A DNA stretch of 64,000 nt. Origin: Ctena decussata (Eukaryota; Mollusca; Bivalvia; Lucinida; Lucinidae). Position 1 is the stretch's first letter. Every line of letters starts with the position of its first letter. The notes beneath the pieces were generated by a model. The model did not search any database. It was given only the letters and a program-made list of their open reading frames with translations, and had not been told where the DNA came from. Where the stretch lies: contig OZ022502.1 of assembly GCA_963989385.1 (NCBI GenBank), positions 4,432,501 to 4,496,500 on the forward strand, in the 5' to 3' direction. Shown in pieces: positions 13,121 through 25,020 of this stretch. Made by a program: the position numbers and the translations under genes.

Positions 13121-13444
13121 CTATAAAGATGTAAAATTTTATATTATCCTTTTACATTTAATGGACTCAATAACTTCTGTACTATCGCTTGAGAAGGTTG
13201 ACCTAGGATTACTTTTTTGTGGTAATATCGGTCTTTGTCCGCGTACAGTTCTCAAAATTCAAGAATTCCTTAAAATTCTCATTTTGTGCTTGCTAATCTT
13301 GTTACGGTCTGTCGTTAATTTTCGTAAAATAATTAAGTTTCGATTTTAAACAGTATCAGATGCAAATTAAAATGAGCATCGCATGTTAAACAGTGCTTTA
13401 CTTGCAAACCGATGAACAATAGTGACGAACGTTGGTGTGACACT
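13121..13444. other. Non-coding stretch, nothing recognised
   Basis: AT-rich spacer between LINE debris and the first foldback MITE. Confidence 0.45.
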
Positions 13445-13688
13445 GAGCTACGACACGACAAAACAAAAAAAAAAAGTGGAATGTGCGCTTAGCGAAGACT
13501 CAGATCACCTGGGCATCCACCCCGTCTGACCAGACTCTTCACTGCCTGCATGGAGCTAGCATGACCCCTAGCTACATTTGAAGTGCACATCGAAGACCCT
13601 GGTCAGACTGGGTGGATGCTCAGGGTGATCAGAGTCTTTGCGTGGCGCACATGTCACTTTGTTGATGGGTTTGTCGTGTCACGGCTCA
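13445..13688. repeat. Foldback MITE family A, copy 1 (diverged)
   Basis: Family A has ends TGAGCCGCGACAC and GTGTCGCGGCTCA. Next come a GTGGTTGTGCGCCCAGCGCAGACTCAG-like segment and GCATCCGCCCAGTCTGATCAG, then the mirror image. The whole unit is about 238 bp and folds on itself. This copy is diverged and carries an A-run near its left end. Confidence 0.8.
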
Positions 13689-13759
13689 TTTCAGTGTCTC
13701 TGTTTTGTCTCAATTTTCTCAGATTAAGATCTATGGGTATAAATCCATGACTTTACAAA

Positions 13760-13880
13760 AAGGCGACTTTTGTGACTTTTAGTGCTTCCATAGACAGCGA
13801 GAAACTTTTAGAACGAAGCCTTAGAAAGGAACAAATCCTTTCCCTTAAAAGTCAACCCCTCTTGAGAAGGGACTCAAAAT
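13760..13880. repeat. Family D degenerate palindrome, copy 1
   Basis: It contains GGAACAAATCCTTTCCCTTAA, GTCAACC and TTGAGAAGGG. Family D folds around a core of the type AATTTGCTCCT...AGGAGCAAATT, flanked by CTCTTAAAG and GGTCAACTCT. Other copies are near 16840, 26700, 31780, 33500, 37020, 38190, 43690 and 50740. Confidence 0.5.
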
Positions 13881-13984
13881 GAACATGATGCAGTCACTTT
13901 TTTCATGAAAGTTACCTTGTACTTGAAACACAGTGTGTCTGTTTAGCGTGAAAAACTTACATTTTCACTTGACAAATATGCAAA

Positions 13985-14329
13985 TGAGCCGCGACATGAG
14001 AAAACCAAAAGGTGGTTGTGCGCCCAGCACAGACTCATATCAGCCTAGACCTCCGTCCAGTCTCATCAGAGAATTCGCTGTCCGCGTGGAGGTAGCTGAG
14101 ACCCTTAGCCACCTTTTAAGCGATCAGCGAAGAGTTAAATCTGAATGGGCGGATGCCCAGGCTGATCAGTCTCATCAGGGAATTCGCTGTCCGCATGGAG
14201 GTAGCTAAGACCCTTGGCCACCTTTTAAGTGTTCAGCGAAGAGTTTGATCTGAATGAGCGGATGCCCAGGCTGGTTGAGTCTGCGCTGGGCGCACAACCA
14301 CATTGTTGGTTTCCTCGTGTCGCGGCTCA
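13985..14329. repeat. Foldback MITE family A, copy 2, with internal duplication
   Basis: Both ends are intact, but the element is 345 bp instead of ~238. About 107 bp of the core is present twice (the first ends near 14166; the second spans about 14167-14275): the segment AATTCGCTGTCCGC to GGATGCCCAGGCTG. Confidence 0.85.
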
Positions 14330-14479
14330 ACTATACTAACTTCAGGTGTCTCTGTTTAATGCTCCGCAGCGAGCGGGCAGGAGTTTAAGTGCAGCTGACC
14401 GAAGTCTTCTGTCAGTAGCCGCGTCTTCCTGCATTTTAAGAAGAAGGCATTGCGGAAACTAAGGGCGATTAACGCATGT

Positions 14480-14648
14480 TTAAGACCCCTAGTAATCTTT
14501 TGTTGACCGTTCCAAGGCGGTACTTCTGTTGTGGTTACTTGATGTTACATTGTGCTATGTCCGCTTGTCTATGTTCTTTGGCGGTTTGGTCAACTGTTTT
14601 GCTACCCAACCTGCCTTTTGTTTTGTTTTGTTTTGTAAGTTAATAATA
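14480..14648. repeat. Old repeat, left part (interrupted)
   Basis: It shares GACCGTNCCAAGGCGGTACT and following sequence with 23845-23960. The matching right part resumes at 16371 after the nested element. The family is unknown. Confidence 0.55.
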
Positions 14649-16370
14649 AACAAGAGGACCATTGGTCCTGTAGCTCACCTGGGTCCATTCAGCCTCAGTA
14701 CTCTAGGGTAAGTTACTCTAAGGCCATCGGTCAATTGGTTTTGGTGAAAAAGATTTTTAAAGGTTTTAACCATATATGGGCATGGAGGCCATGTTGGTCA
14801 TGCGACCTGGACATTTGAAAAAAAAATCATTCCCTTAACCCCCTGGAGGCTCTATATGAAATTCGGTTTCAAAATTGGCCCAGAGGCTTTTGCGGAGATG
14901 GTTTGATATTGTCAAAATGACAGAGTTCTGGATCAAAAGTCAAAGAATGACCTTGACCTCTTGTACTCATGAATCTTCATGTACTCATTAAGATGACTGT
15001 AGATACCAATTTTTAAGCATAAATCTTCGAAACTTTCCATGAAATCTTATGTTCCAGCATTTTCCTACATTTGACCTTGCAGTAAAATAGTCAAGGTCAA
15101 CCCAAGGTCATTATTTTGAACAATCTTGATAGTACTGGAATACCCAATGCTACATACCAAGCTTCAAGGCCATCGGTCAATTGGTTCTGGAGAAGAAGAT
15201 TTTTAAAGGTTTTTACCGTATATGGTCCTGGCGGCCATGTTGGTCATGTGACCTGGACTGTTTGAACAAATTTTCATTCCCTCAATCCCTGGAGGCTCTA
15301 TATAAAATTTCGTTACAATTGGCCCAGTTTTTTTAGGGGATTGTTTGATATTGTCAAAATATGAGAGTTCTGGTTCAAAGGTCGTAGAATGACTTTGACC
15401 TCTTGTACTTACACATCTTCATGTACACATTAGGATAACTGTTTATACCAATACTTAGGCATATCTCTTCAAAACTTTCCATGAAATCTTATGTTCTAGC
15501 ATTTTCCCATATTTGACCTTGCCGTAAAAAAGATCAAGGTCAACCCATGGTCATAATTTGAACAATCTTGACAGTACTCGAGTACCCAAAGCTACATACC
15601 AAGTTTCAAGGCCATCGGTCAATTGGTTCTTGAGAAGAAGGTTTGCAAAGGTTTTTACCATATATGGGCGTGGCGGCCATGTTGGTCATGTGACCTGGAC
15701 CGTATGAATAAGTTTTTGTTCCCTCAACTCCTGGAGGCTCTATATGAAATTTAGTTTCAATTGGCCCAGGGGCTTTTGAGGAGATTGTTTGGAATTGTCA
15801 AAATATGAGAGTTCTAGGTCAAAGGTCAAAGAATGACCTTGACCTCTTGTACTCATAAATCTTCATGTACTCATTAAGATGACTGTAGATACCAACTTTT
15901 AGCCCAAATTCTTCAACAGTTTCCAAGATATCTTATGTTCTAGCATTTTGCCATATAAAGCGCAAGGAAGCAAATTTGACCTTACCGTAAAAAAGGTCAA
16001 GGTCAACCCAAGGTCATAATTTGAACAATCTTGGTAGTACTCCTGTACCCGATGCTACATGCCAAGTTTCAAGGCCATCGGCCTACTGGTTCTGGAGAAG
16101 AAGATTTTTTTAGGTTTTTACCATATATGGGCATGGCGGCCATGTTGGTCATGTGACCAGGACCGTTTGAACAACTTTTTGTTCCTGAGGTCCCAGGAGG
16201 CTCTATATGAAATTTGGTTACAATCGGCCAAGCGGTTTCAGAGGAGAAGTCGTTTGAAATTGTGGATGGACGGACGGACGGACGGACGACGGACGGACGG
16301 ACGACGACGGACGACGGAGCCTGACCATACTATAAGCTCCCCCGGAGCCTCTAGCTCAGGTGACCTAAAA
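14649..16370. mobile_element. 1.7 kb element with ~450-bp tandem units, nested insertion
   Basis: It begins ACAAGAGGACCATTGGTCCT and TAGCTCACCTG and ends TAGCTCAGGTGACCTAAAA. Units starting AGGCCATCGGTCAATTGGTT lie at 14721, 15177, 15609 and 16072 (periods 456, 432 and 463; the last is partial). Each full unit has GACCTTGACCTCTTG and TCAAGGTCAACCC stretches and TATATGGGCNTGGNGGCCATG. A GGAC/GGACG microsatellite (about 16264-16316) precedes the right end. It has no coding capacity. The edges resemble a widespread bivalve repeat, recalled and not searched. Confidence 0.75.
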
Positions 16371-16600
16371 AGGTAAAAATAGATGTTGATGCTGTTTTTG
16401 ATTAGAGTAGCTGAATGACCACCTGTTTGGAAAAGAGCTGCTCATTCGGTTTACTGTGCGTGTCTTTCGTGAAGTTATGTCAAATTTTCCCTGTTCTATT
16501 GGTTTTGAGAGCGGGATGTGGGATTTGATTGTATTAATTCCTGATCATTGCGTATCTTCTTACTTTATCCACGTTTCATCCACATACACTCAAAGCTACA
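16371..16600. repeat. Old repeat, right part (interrupted)
   Basis: It resumes the repeat broken at 14648: AGCTGAATGACCACCTGTTTGG and GGAAAAGAGCTGCTCATTCGG match 24050-24085, followed by matching GTGGGATTTGATT-like sequence. Confidence 0.55.
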
Positions 16601-16839
16601 ATTTGAAAAAAAATATAATATTTTCATTTTCGTTTTCAAGCGTTGATACATCTTCAAATAAACGCAATCGTGGAATTAATAAATCGTTTTGCTAATTATC
16701 GAATAACGACACAGTCTGCGAAATGCAATATAAATTGCATCTATGGCTGATCAAACTCGTTTAGTTGAACACTGTCTGATTTGCCTGCTTTCCCTGTTAG
16801 GATGTTTCGTAAAGGTGAATAAATATACTTTCAGGAGCC
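16601..16839. other. Non-coding stretch, nothing recognised
   Basis: AT-rich spacer with no recognised element. Confidence 0.4.
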
Positions 16840-17015
16840 ACAACTCTGTCATTATCGTGTTGTTCTCTTCTCAATGGAGGTCAACTCTCAAAGATAAGAA
16901 ATTGCTTCTAGGAGCAAGTTCTTTTCCTTAAGAGTAGACCTGGCTTTTAAAAGGGATTGTTGTCCAGGGAACTAAACAAGAGGTCACAAAAGATGCCCCC
17001 TTTTAACAAAATTGT
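16840..17015. repeat. Family D degenerate palindrome, copy 2
   Basis: GGTCAACTCTCAAAGATAAG, AATTGCTTCTAGGAGCAAGTT and CTTAAGAGTAGACC form the fold. The conserved end CAGGGAACTAAACAAGAGGTC follows. Confidence 0.55.
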
Positions 17016-17742
17016 AGAAATACACGGCTATGTACTCGTGCTCGTGCAGTAAAGAAAAAAACTTTAGACCTTAGTTCCAGGTCAAAATATTTTTCTGCCG
17101 GACTATTAACAAAATTTTACTAATCAACTATCGGTCAGAAACATCCTGATTGAATTGCAGATAGTGCAGATCCTGTCCCGGTCTGTGTGTACATTGTTTT
17201 CTCAGATTTGCTACAGTCACAACTTTTAAGCTTCTGTTTTCTGTGTTTGTAGGATGTCAGTTTAGTTATGTTTGCCGGTATGCGTCTAATGCAAAGATAT
17301 CTTCAGCGAATATCGTTGAAAACTTAGATCAACCGGCATATCCTAGCGCTCCGCTGAGCATTGTAATCTCTATTTGCCTGAAGAAAAAAAAATGAATGAA
17401 CCGACAAATGAACCTTTTTCATAGTTTCTCTTGGTGCTCAGTCTGATTACTATATTCGCTGCTGTCACATGAGTACTGTACAGTTTCGCGTGGTGCTGTA
17501 CTGCTATTGATTTGGCATTAAACAGATAGTAACATCCTCTTCGTTAAATTGGAAATTAATAGAATAATGAAAATAAATGTGTTTTGAACTGTCTTTAAAA
17601 AGTCATAATTCATTCCATTAAAATTCGAGTGGGATGTTGTCATTCTCTCGACCGAATGCAGCAATTATCATTACTATTTATCATTAGCACGTTTCTGCTA
17701 AAAATAAACACTTGATGAAGAGTTCGGCGTTTGAAGCTCATA
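17016..17742. other. Non-coding stretch, nothing recognised
   Basis: No repeat or coding signal recognised. Confidence 0.45.
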
Positions 17743-17980
17743 TGAGCCGCGACGCGAGAAAACCAACAATGTGGTTCTGCGCCCCGTGCAGACTCAGATC
17801 AGCCTGGACATCAAACCAGTCCGCTCAGATTCTTTGCTAAGCGCTCAAAGCGTAGCTAAGAGTCTAAGCTACCTCCATGCGGACAGCGAAGACTTTGATC
17901 AGACTGGGCGGATGCCCAGGCTGATCTGAGTCTGCGCAGGGCGCACAACCACATTGTTGGTTTTCACGTGTCGCGGCTCA
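17743..17980. repeat. Foldback MITE family A, copy 3
   Basis: 238 bp with intact TGAGCCGCGACGC and GTGTCGCGGCTCA ends. It is flanked by TA on both sides, a possible 2-bp target duplication. Confidence 0.9.
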
Positions 17981-18268
17981 TATAATTTAATTTTAACAGT
18001 ATTGATTAGTACTTGAAGGTATTTTGGAAGTACGAGAAACACGAGACGATTGGATTCATTCATTCAACAGACACCGATGGTAATTCTTATTTTGCGAAAC
18101 GGAACGGAACAATCCCTAGCCACGAACCACACTTCTTCATTTTATTCTCATAACAATGTTCCCCAAGAGCCTCAGCGGAACGAATCCATGTGAGGCACCT
18201 CCTGGCACCGAGTTTGTCTATGTTCTGTCTTTCCTATTCGAAGAGGAGATCCAGTGATGATGATACGT

Positions 18269-18371
18269 AATAGTTATACCATGGTTTGTCCGCTTGTGCG
18301 AGGAGATAATCCACGAGCTTAAGCGAGTGGATTATCTCCCGTACAGGCGGACAAACCATCGTATAACTATT
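18269..18371. repeat. Long hairpin, ~45-bp arms
   Basis: AATAGTTATAC and GGTTTGTCCGC with GGAGATAATCCAC (18269-18314) pair with GTGGATTATCTCC and GCGGACAAACC with GTATAACTATT (18327-18371). The loop is about 12 bp. Confidence 0.8.
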
Positions 18372-18663
18372 TTATACCATCCTTACCAGTGTAGACCTTT
18401 CTCACTGCGAAATATTTCGTACTAAAGTTGGCATTTGCTGATAAGGGTGGTATAAATGTAACGATAATCCCCAGCAGGCCTACCGGTTTGTTACACTGGT
18501 GATTCTTGATTATTTCCATAAATTTGAACGCTTAATGTGCATATTATTTACGGAATGAATCGCATTTAAAATGTATATAATATTTAGTTACTTCCCTTGA
18601 AACAATAACACATTTTATAATGCGATTTGTTCCTTAAAAGTTTTCTGTCCCGTTCCATTCCAA

Positions 18664-18757
18664 GAAAATAATAATAATAATAATAATAAAACAAACCCAA
18701 TTAAAAGACACGGTGTCTTTTAATTGAGTTTGTTTTATTACTATTATTATTATTTTC
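18664..18757. repeat. Palindrome with AAT/ATT repeat arms
   Basis: A (AAT)n stretch, AAACAAACCCAATTAAAAGACAC and its near-perfect mirror ending in (ATT)n. The arms are about 45 bp with almost no loop. Confidence 0.8.
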
Positions 18758-19302
18758 AAACGTATGTACACAAGTTTTGAGCGGCGTTGTTCCATTCAAT
18801 TCTGCCCTCCGGGTCGGGGTGTGGCAGTAACTTCCTATAAACGGCATACCACAGATGTTCGAATAGACCCCGTTTATAAGTCTGCCAGGTAGACGATTGT
18901 CCCCCACTTTTGCACAAAAGTATATGACTGACAATATTTTACTTGACCAGTGTATGAATGGCCCCATTGTCTGATCCTCAGATTAGAAACGCTATCGTTA
19001 CGTAAAATGACCATTTAACATAACGAAGGGATCCATTCCACCACAGTGTAGCAATATTTTTCTTATCGTTTTTGAAAAGTAGCTAAGTTCTGCTTACTGT
19101 TTGCTGATGAGAATTTCGACAAGTTGACCAAAGACGCAACAAAGCTTCACAGGTTTCTGTATTCTGGAACCATAAACTGTCCTTTCGACAGCCATGTTGG
19201 ATTTTTAGCCGACATGGTACATATGTAACGCATACCATATTTGACATTTCAGGGTGGTTTTGAGATGTTTTAAGATCAATTCTGGAGTAAGAAATTGAGG
19301 AT
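18758..19302. other. Non-coding stretch, nothing recognised
   Basis: No coding or repeat signal recognised. Confidence 0.4.
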
Positions 19303-19450
19303 CATACATGCGTGCTCATGTATCATTGAATTTATTAAACGAGTTGGGGAAAAAGATAAGATGCAAGGCTATGCCGAGCATCTTTTCGGTTTTCCCTAAA
19401 GAGTTTAATAAATTCAATAAATTCAATAATACAGGAGCACGAATGCAAGA
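19303..19450. repeat. Palindromic element family C, copy 1
   Basis: The left arm has GTGCTCATGTATCATTGAAT, ATTAAACGAGTTGGGGAAAA and GATAAGATGC. The right arm is the mirror, ending GGAGCACGAATGCAAG. The second copy is at 51813-51950. Confidence 0.7.
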
Positions 19451-21218
19451 TTTGTTTTATCATATGACACTAAAATTGCATTATATTAGCAAATTTTGCA
19501 CTAAAACGTCACTATTTGGACATTAGAAAACGCGACGTTTTTATGGACGTCAACGTATAACGTTACAACGTAATTTGCATATTTGATCCACTAGTGGATT
19601 ATTGTTTTTAATGAATGCCTTTATTACACTCCCAAATGTGACGTCATATGATAAATGGTTTTATTTTGAAGAAAACATAACAGTTCAATTTTCTATGACA
19701 TTGTTTCTGTAGGAAACTACCAACGGCCATCACAAAAGGTAGATGCGTGAATCACATATTCCCTGCTACACTGCAATGATCTTTTCCATCCTCTACCGTG
19801 CCGATGGTAGTTCTAATCCCCAGATATGTGGGTACTTTACAACGTGCAAGATTCCTCAGTCCGGTTCTACAGTTTATCTGAGCTGAATTCGGAACCCTAA
19901 TTTGTCACCATATATATATGTACAGTTGGTAAAAAGTGAAAATGCTACTATTCAAATCCGTAGGATGCCCTGACACTGAAAGTAGCCCAGCACTATCACC
20001 AGTCCCGACCAACCCGTGAATGCATTTAAACGGCAAAATGATGAATCACGGTGTTCTTCAAATTTGATTACGATTGCGCATTGCTCAGAATTATTTATGG
20101 TATAGATAGATATTTAGTTCAAGAGTGACAAACGTTACCAAATCTCTACAGACTTCATAGTCTTGTATTGTCTGACGGTAATTTTGTTTTGTAAGTTACT
20201 CGATCCACAGGCGCGATTACTCAGATATAAGGTGAATTAGTGATCTTTCGGGAAGGCGGCTCTACCGGGAAAGGTTTAGTTTAATGATGCAAGTTCAGTC
20301 TCTCAGACAAAACGCCCAGGACTGAAAATAAACCCAACACAAAACAATGTATATTTATCACTGCCTTAAAGCGGCCTCTGATTTATTCGACGAGAAACCT
20401 ACATCGTTGTACCCAATACAGCTGTATGTTGCGTCACAGGACTTTGCATGACGTCATGTAGATTTTTGAAGTTGCGGGTAACGCGGGGTCGCATTATGCT
20501 GGTGTTCTGCTCTAGCACAAAAACTTATACAATAGAAATTAAAGAGTGTCAAACTGTTGCCTCGAAGTACTACAATCGTAAATATAGTAGTCTCCAGATA
20601 GGATATAATATTCCTGAAAAAGTGCTAGGTCGTAATCAAGTTAAACACACATATCACGTCGTCTTCGATCGAAATCCAATTTGCTTAACTACATAACGTT
20701 GTAAGAGAATTGCTCAGAATGAATACTTCGAAAAGCAATTACTACTATTATTTTCCCCGACATTCCCACAACCCAACATTTAGCAACGAATCTTCAAGAG
20801 AAATCTTGGTTAAGAGGTTTTGATATCAAGCATTCGAAAGAGCCTGCAATATTATAGACAGAGCAGACACCTTCAGCTCATCTCTTTGCAATAGAATCGG
20901 CGGTTGTTATGCTTTTCCAGGTATTTGCGATGGGTTTTGCAAGGTAGTCGAACACCAAATTGCAATAATAGCGATCATAAAAAAATTATTTCACTGCATT
21001 AGCCACTGCTGGATCTTCGGCTGAAGCCTCGTGTTCAAGACAAACAACTTAAGCGTGCCACGTCAAATGTAAATGCATGAACAAAAATAAATCATGTATG
21101 TGTGATCCCTATAATGTCATATTGTGAACAGTGTATGCTTTGGATGCAAAGGCAAGTCTGTTTTTAACGTGCATAGGAACGCCTACACCTCATGATTTAC
21201 GTCAATTTCCATCCTACT
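19451..21218. other. 1.8 kb non-coding stretch
   Basis: No domain-like open frame and no repeat family recognised. Confidence 0.45.
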
Positions 21219-21456
21219 TGAGTCGCGACACGGGAAAACCAACAAAGTGGTTATACGCCCGCCGCAGACTTAGATAAGCCAGGGCATTTGCTTAGTATCA
21301 CCACACTCTTCGCTAAAGACCTAAAGGGTACCAAAGGGTCTAGGCTACCTCCATGCGGACAGCGAAGACTCTGATCAGACCGGGCGGATGCCCAGGCTGA
21401 TCTGAGTCTGCGCTGGGCGCACAGCCACTTTGCTGGTTTTCTCGCGTCGCGGCTCA
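21219..21456. repeat. Foldback MITE family A, copy 4
   Basis: 238 bp, with ends TGAGTCGCGACACG and GCGTCGCGGCTCA. Open frames on both strands here come from the palindrome itself. Confidence 0.88.
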
Positions 21457-21533
21457 TTTGCTTCCCAGGACGATATTGCCCTGCCAAACTGGGAGCAACT
21501 CTTACAGAAAAATCGCTCATATGGTGTGTGTGT

Positions 21534-21565
21534 GGGGGGGGGGGGGGGGGAAGGGGGAGGGAAGG
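21534..21565. repeat. G-rich low-complexity tract
   Basis: A run of G followed by AAGGGGGAGGGAAGGG. Confidence 0.85.
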
Positions 21566-21962
21566 GTGTTAGGAGTTGGAACTATTTGTTCTCCATTGAG
21601 AAGGGAGGCAAAATAAAAGCGATGGAATTTTTCCTCTGATAAAGTTTACTTTTAACTTAATATTGGGACAAAGATGTTTTCAGAACTCGTATAGCGGACC
21701 AATTGACACTCTTGAAGTGCACCTGAGGGACAATTATTGCTACGTCTACGAGATTTAATTTACAACAATTATATACCAGAAAATATGATAACGATGACCT
21801 AGACCTGAAAGAAGCATACACGGTTAATTGGCATATTCGGTACAATATCAGCTAAAGTACATATTGAGTGCGACGCACTTTATTTTATATTCTACGGTGC
21901 GGTTCCAAAGTGCTTCTAAGGTGACAGCATTGTCACTTAAGGGATGACTTTCATTTTCTTCT
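21566..21962. other. Non-coding stretch, nothing recognised
   Basis: It includes a short fragment like the edge of family D (CCATTGAGAAGGGAGGC, about 21593). Confidence 0.4.
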
Positions 21963-22207
21963 GGGCCCAGTTGTTCAAAGCATCGTTAGGCTAATGAGCT
22001 CGTTAAGAGGTCAGCTCGTTAAGTGATTTATGACTATATAGCCTAATACACTAATATTTTTTGTTGAAAATATGTGAGAAGCTTTTGCATTGCAAAAGCT
22101 TCTCACATTTTTACAACAAAAAATGTTGGCATATTTGTGATATTAACGTTTAAAATTTTAACGTCACGTTAACTAACGACATCGTTAGTTTTGAAACTAC
22201 ATTGGGT
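21963..22207. repeat. Palindromic element with strong central hairpin
   Basis: The outer arms GGGCCCAGTTGTTCAAAGCA and CGTTAGTTTTGAAACTACATTGGG are imperfect. The centre (22057-22122) is nearly perfect: TGTGAGAAGCTTTTGCA joined to TGCAAAAGCTTCTCACA. Confidence 0.7.
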
Positions 22208-22542
22208 CGCCAGCAAAGTTAACACGAATTTCATTTTTTTGATGTTTATTACTTATATTTACATTCTCTTCCATCTATTATTTGACCAGAAATGTGCGTT
22301 AGGGGCTACAGTTTAAGCAGAAAATCATTTATACGCAGTTTTTCTACTGATAGCGGAGCAGCCTCAACGACGTCATATCGCCGCCTATGTCCAATCAGAT
22401 TTAGAGAACCATGTTTGTTTTGACGTCACTTCACGGTATTTAACGTCGCGTGAACCCATGTAGTTATTGAAGTGTAAACTACATTATGTTCTAATGGTTT
22501 ACCATACGGCTTTTCAATAAACGCACTGAGAATGTAAATATA
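22208..22542. other. Non-coding stretch, nothing recognised
   Basis: No coding or repeat signal recognised. Confidence 0.4.
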
Positions 22543-22780
22543 TGGGCCGCGACGCGAGAAAACCAACAACGTGGTCGTGCGTCCAGCGCAGACTCAGATC
22601 AGCCTGGGCATCCGCCCAGTCTGATCAGAGTCTTCGCCGTCCGCATGAAGGTAGCTTAGTCCCTTGGCTACTATTTAGGCTCTTAGCGAAGAGTCTAATC
22701 AGACTGGGCGGATGCCCAGGCCGACCCGAGTCTGCGCTAGGCACACAACTACACTGTTGTTTTTCTCGTGTCGCGGCTCA
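22543..22780. repeat. Foldback MITE family A, copy 5
   Basis: 238 bp, with ends TGGGCCGCGACGCG and GTGTCGCGGCTCA. The 131-codon plus-strand frame that starts here is a by-product of the repeat. Confidence 0.88.
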
Positions 22781-23121
22781 TATTATACAAAAAGGCAACA
22801 GTACACATGCTACATGTACAATATCAGAGCAAACAGCAGTTTCGCTTGCATACTGTATATGCATTTTGTTGCTTGTGTTTGTGCATGCGTACGTGCATAC
22901 ATGTAAGTGTGCTCTTGTTCTTTTTAGCTCATCTTAACTCAAAGTTCATCAGGTATAGTATAGGCAGGCCTTCTTCGTTCTTTACCCAGTAACATTTCTA
23001 AACACCTTTTCATACCTCGGGCACATTAACACCGTCTCTCAATGGGTCGCGGAAAGACGCTCGCAGCCACGTGACGAAGGTGGCTACAACGCCAGTAATT
23101 GCTAAAATCCTTTAAAAGTCT

Positions 23122-23169
<48 letters not shown>

Positions 23170-23829
23170 CCGATCACACTGGAACATTTATAATTGTCTT
23201 ATCAGGTTAATTCATGTGATGATCCTTGTTTGACCTTTGCCCTTTGTACGGAGAAGGTCAATTTTGTTTCCATGTGCTTTTAGACAGACAAATAGGGAAA
23301 TAAGGTCTATATGACTGTAATGACTAGCTACAAAGTTCCGTTTCAGAAATCGCTGTTTTATTCGAAAATGCAAATAGTACCACCTAATACCATTTTGTAG
23401 GAACAAGACAACGTTTTCATTACACTTTATTTTGAATTTAGGAACATTGATCAATTTTTAGCTTGATGCAACAGAGGCACGGGATGATTGACAGTTCATC
23501 TGCCTCTTAAGAAGGATTTAATTTTCTTTGACAGTAGCTTCCGGATATTTAAATGATTTCGCTTCATCAGGTTTTAAGGAAACAATGGATTCCAGTATTC
23601 AAAGCACAACGCTTAACTTATACAGTAAAAACAATAGATAGAAGAATAAGATAAAAGAACTTAACGCATATTTAGCAAATTAGAAGAATGTAGAACATAA
23701 TTACTTTACAAAATTTAAGAGTAATATAAGATATTAAACCAAGCTGCAAGCAACACATCAATGGCCTTGCTGATCGCAATTGGCACTGGACGTTTCATTT
23801 GAGACACCTTACTTTTAACACTTCAATCC
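22781..23829. other. Non-coding stretch with GA microsatellite
   Basis: The only recognised feature is the (GA)n tract at 23122-23163. Confidence 0.45.
23122..23163. repeat. (GA)n microsatellite
   Basis: About 21 perfect GA units. Confidence 0.97.
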
Positions 23830-24215
23830 CCCAGTAGTTATTACTGACCGTCCCAAGGCGGTACTTTCATTGCGGTTGCATTTGCTTTATGTTCGGTGCT
23901 GTTTAATTTATTGTTTTCTCATTTTAACCCTTCTATAATAAAAATAGAAAATAGGTAAAAAATAGTTGTTAAATGTTTTCGTATAATTTGCTTAGTCTGT
24001 TGTAACCCTTCTGTTGGTCTAAATTATTTAGTTCAGTAAAGATAGCTGAGTTGCCACCTATTTGGGAAAGAGCTGCTGACTCGGCTTATCACTTGTAATT
24101 TATTGTTTGTTGGGATGTCTTTGTCAATCTTTCCCTTTGATGTTGGGGATAGGGTTTGGGATCTGATTCAGTCAGTTCTTGAAGTGTAGTTACTCTTTAA
24201 ATTTCCAATCACTCG
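23830..24215. repeat. Uninterrupted copy of the repeat split at 14648/16371
   Basis: GACCGTCCCAAGGCGGTACT (about 23847) and AGCTGAGTTGCCACCTATTT (about 24050) are the two blocks that 1.7 kb separates in the other copy. Here they lie ~200 bp apart. Confidence 0.6.
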
Positions 24216-24344
24216 ACACTCGACTGTTTTTTTTTTTTGTTTTTTTTTCATCTTTACCGAAAAAGGAAAGCGCCTCTGCCATTTTCGTTTTACCTCCATT
24301 TTTATTGCATGGGTCAACTGTACCAATGTTTTAGTGTACCCTTT

Positions 24345-24447
24345 CAGCGGACGTGAACACTCTGATTAGACTGGGTAGCTGCTCAGGCTGATCTTAGTCT
24401 TCGCTTTGCGCACATGTCACTTTGTTGGTTTTGTCGTGTCGCGGCTA
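24345..24447. repeat. Solo half of MITE family A
   Basis: Only the right arm is present, from CTCTGATTAGACTGGG to TTGTCGTGTCGCGGCT. Confidence 0.8.
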
Positions 24448-25020
24448 TTTTACTGTGTGTAAAAACCCTCTTTGCGAATGTTTAGTCGGGTCTGAATACC
24501 AGCAACGCACGCCGATCATTCTACGCAGATGACCAGACTAAAACCTGGTAAGGTTATAGTTCCAAGTAGACTGGATTCAGTCCAAAAGATATATACTCAT
24601 TCACTTATAAATTCCAGCTTTCTCCGATACTTTTAATTTATCTCCAGATAGACCATTCATTTATAGCTATCAGAATATTTTTTATAGTGAGAAAAAAAAA
24701 ACGTTATGGTGTATGTTATGAATAAACAAGAGAAAATGAATGGGACTTTTTCTAGTCTAAGTTCCAAGCTCAAATGGCGCTGCTGGTACACAGTGTCTGA
24801 GTTTCATTTGCAAAATACAGCAAACATATTACCTATTCGGGATTCCTCTGTTCTAAACAGATTGAGACAAATTTCAGCATTTGCAACTCACAAGGTACTT
24901 AATGTATGTTTTGTGTCTGGGATAAACCCCAATAAATATGTCAACAAGTTTTAAACCCCCTGGGATGGCCTTGGTCTAGCCACCAATTTATTTCCGTGAT
25001 ATATACATATAATGTCTAGG
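24448..25020. other. Non-coding stretch, nothing recognised
   Basis: No coding or repeat signal recognised. Confidence 0.4.

Noticed and set aside
22542..22937. 131-codon plus-strand open frame
   Set aside because: Two thirds lie inside a foldback MITE; similar frames appear in other copies of the same repeat.
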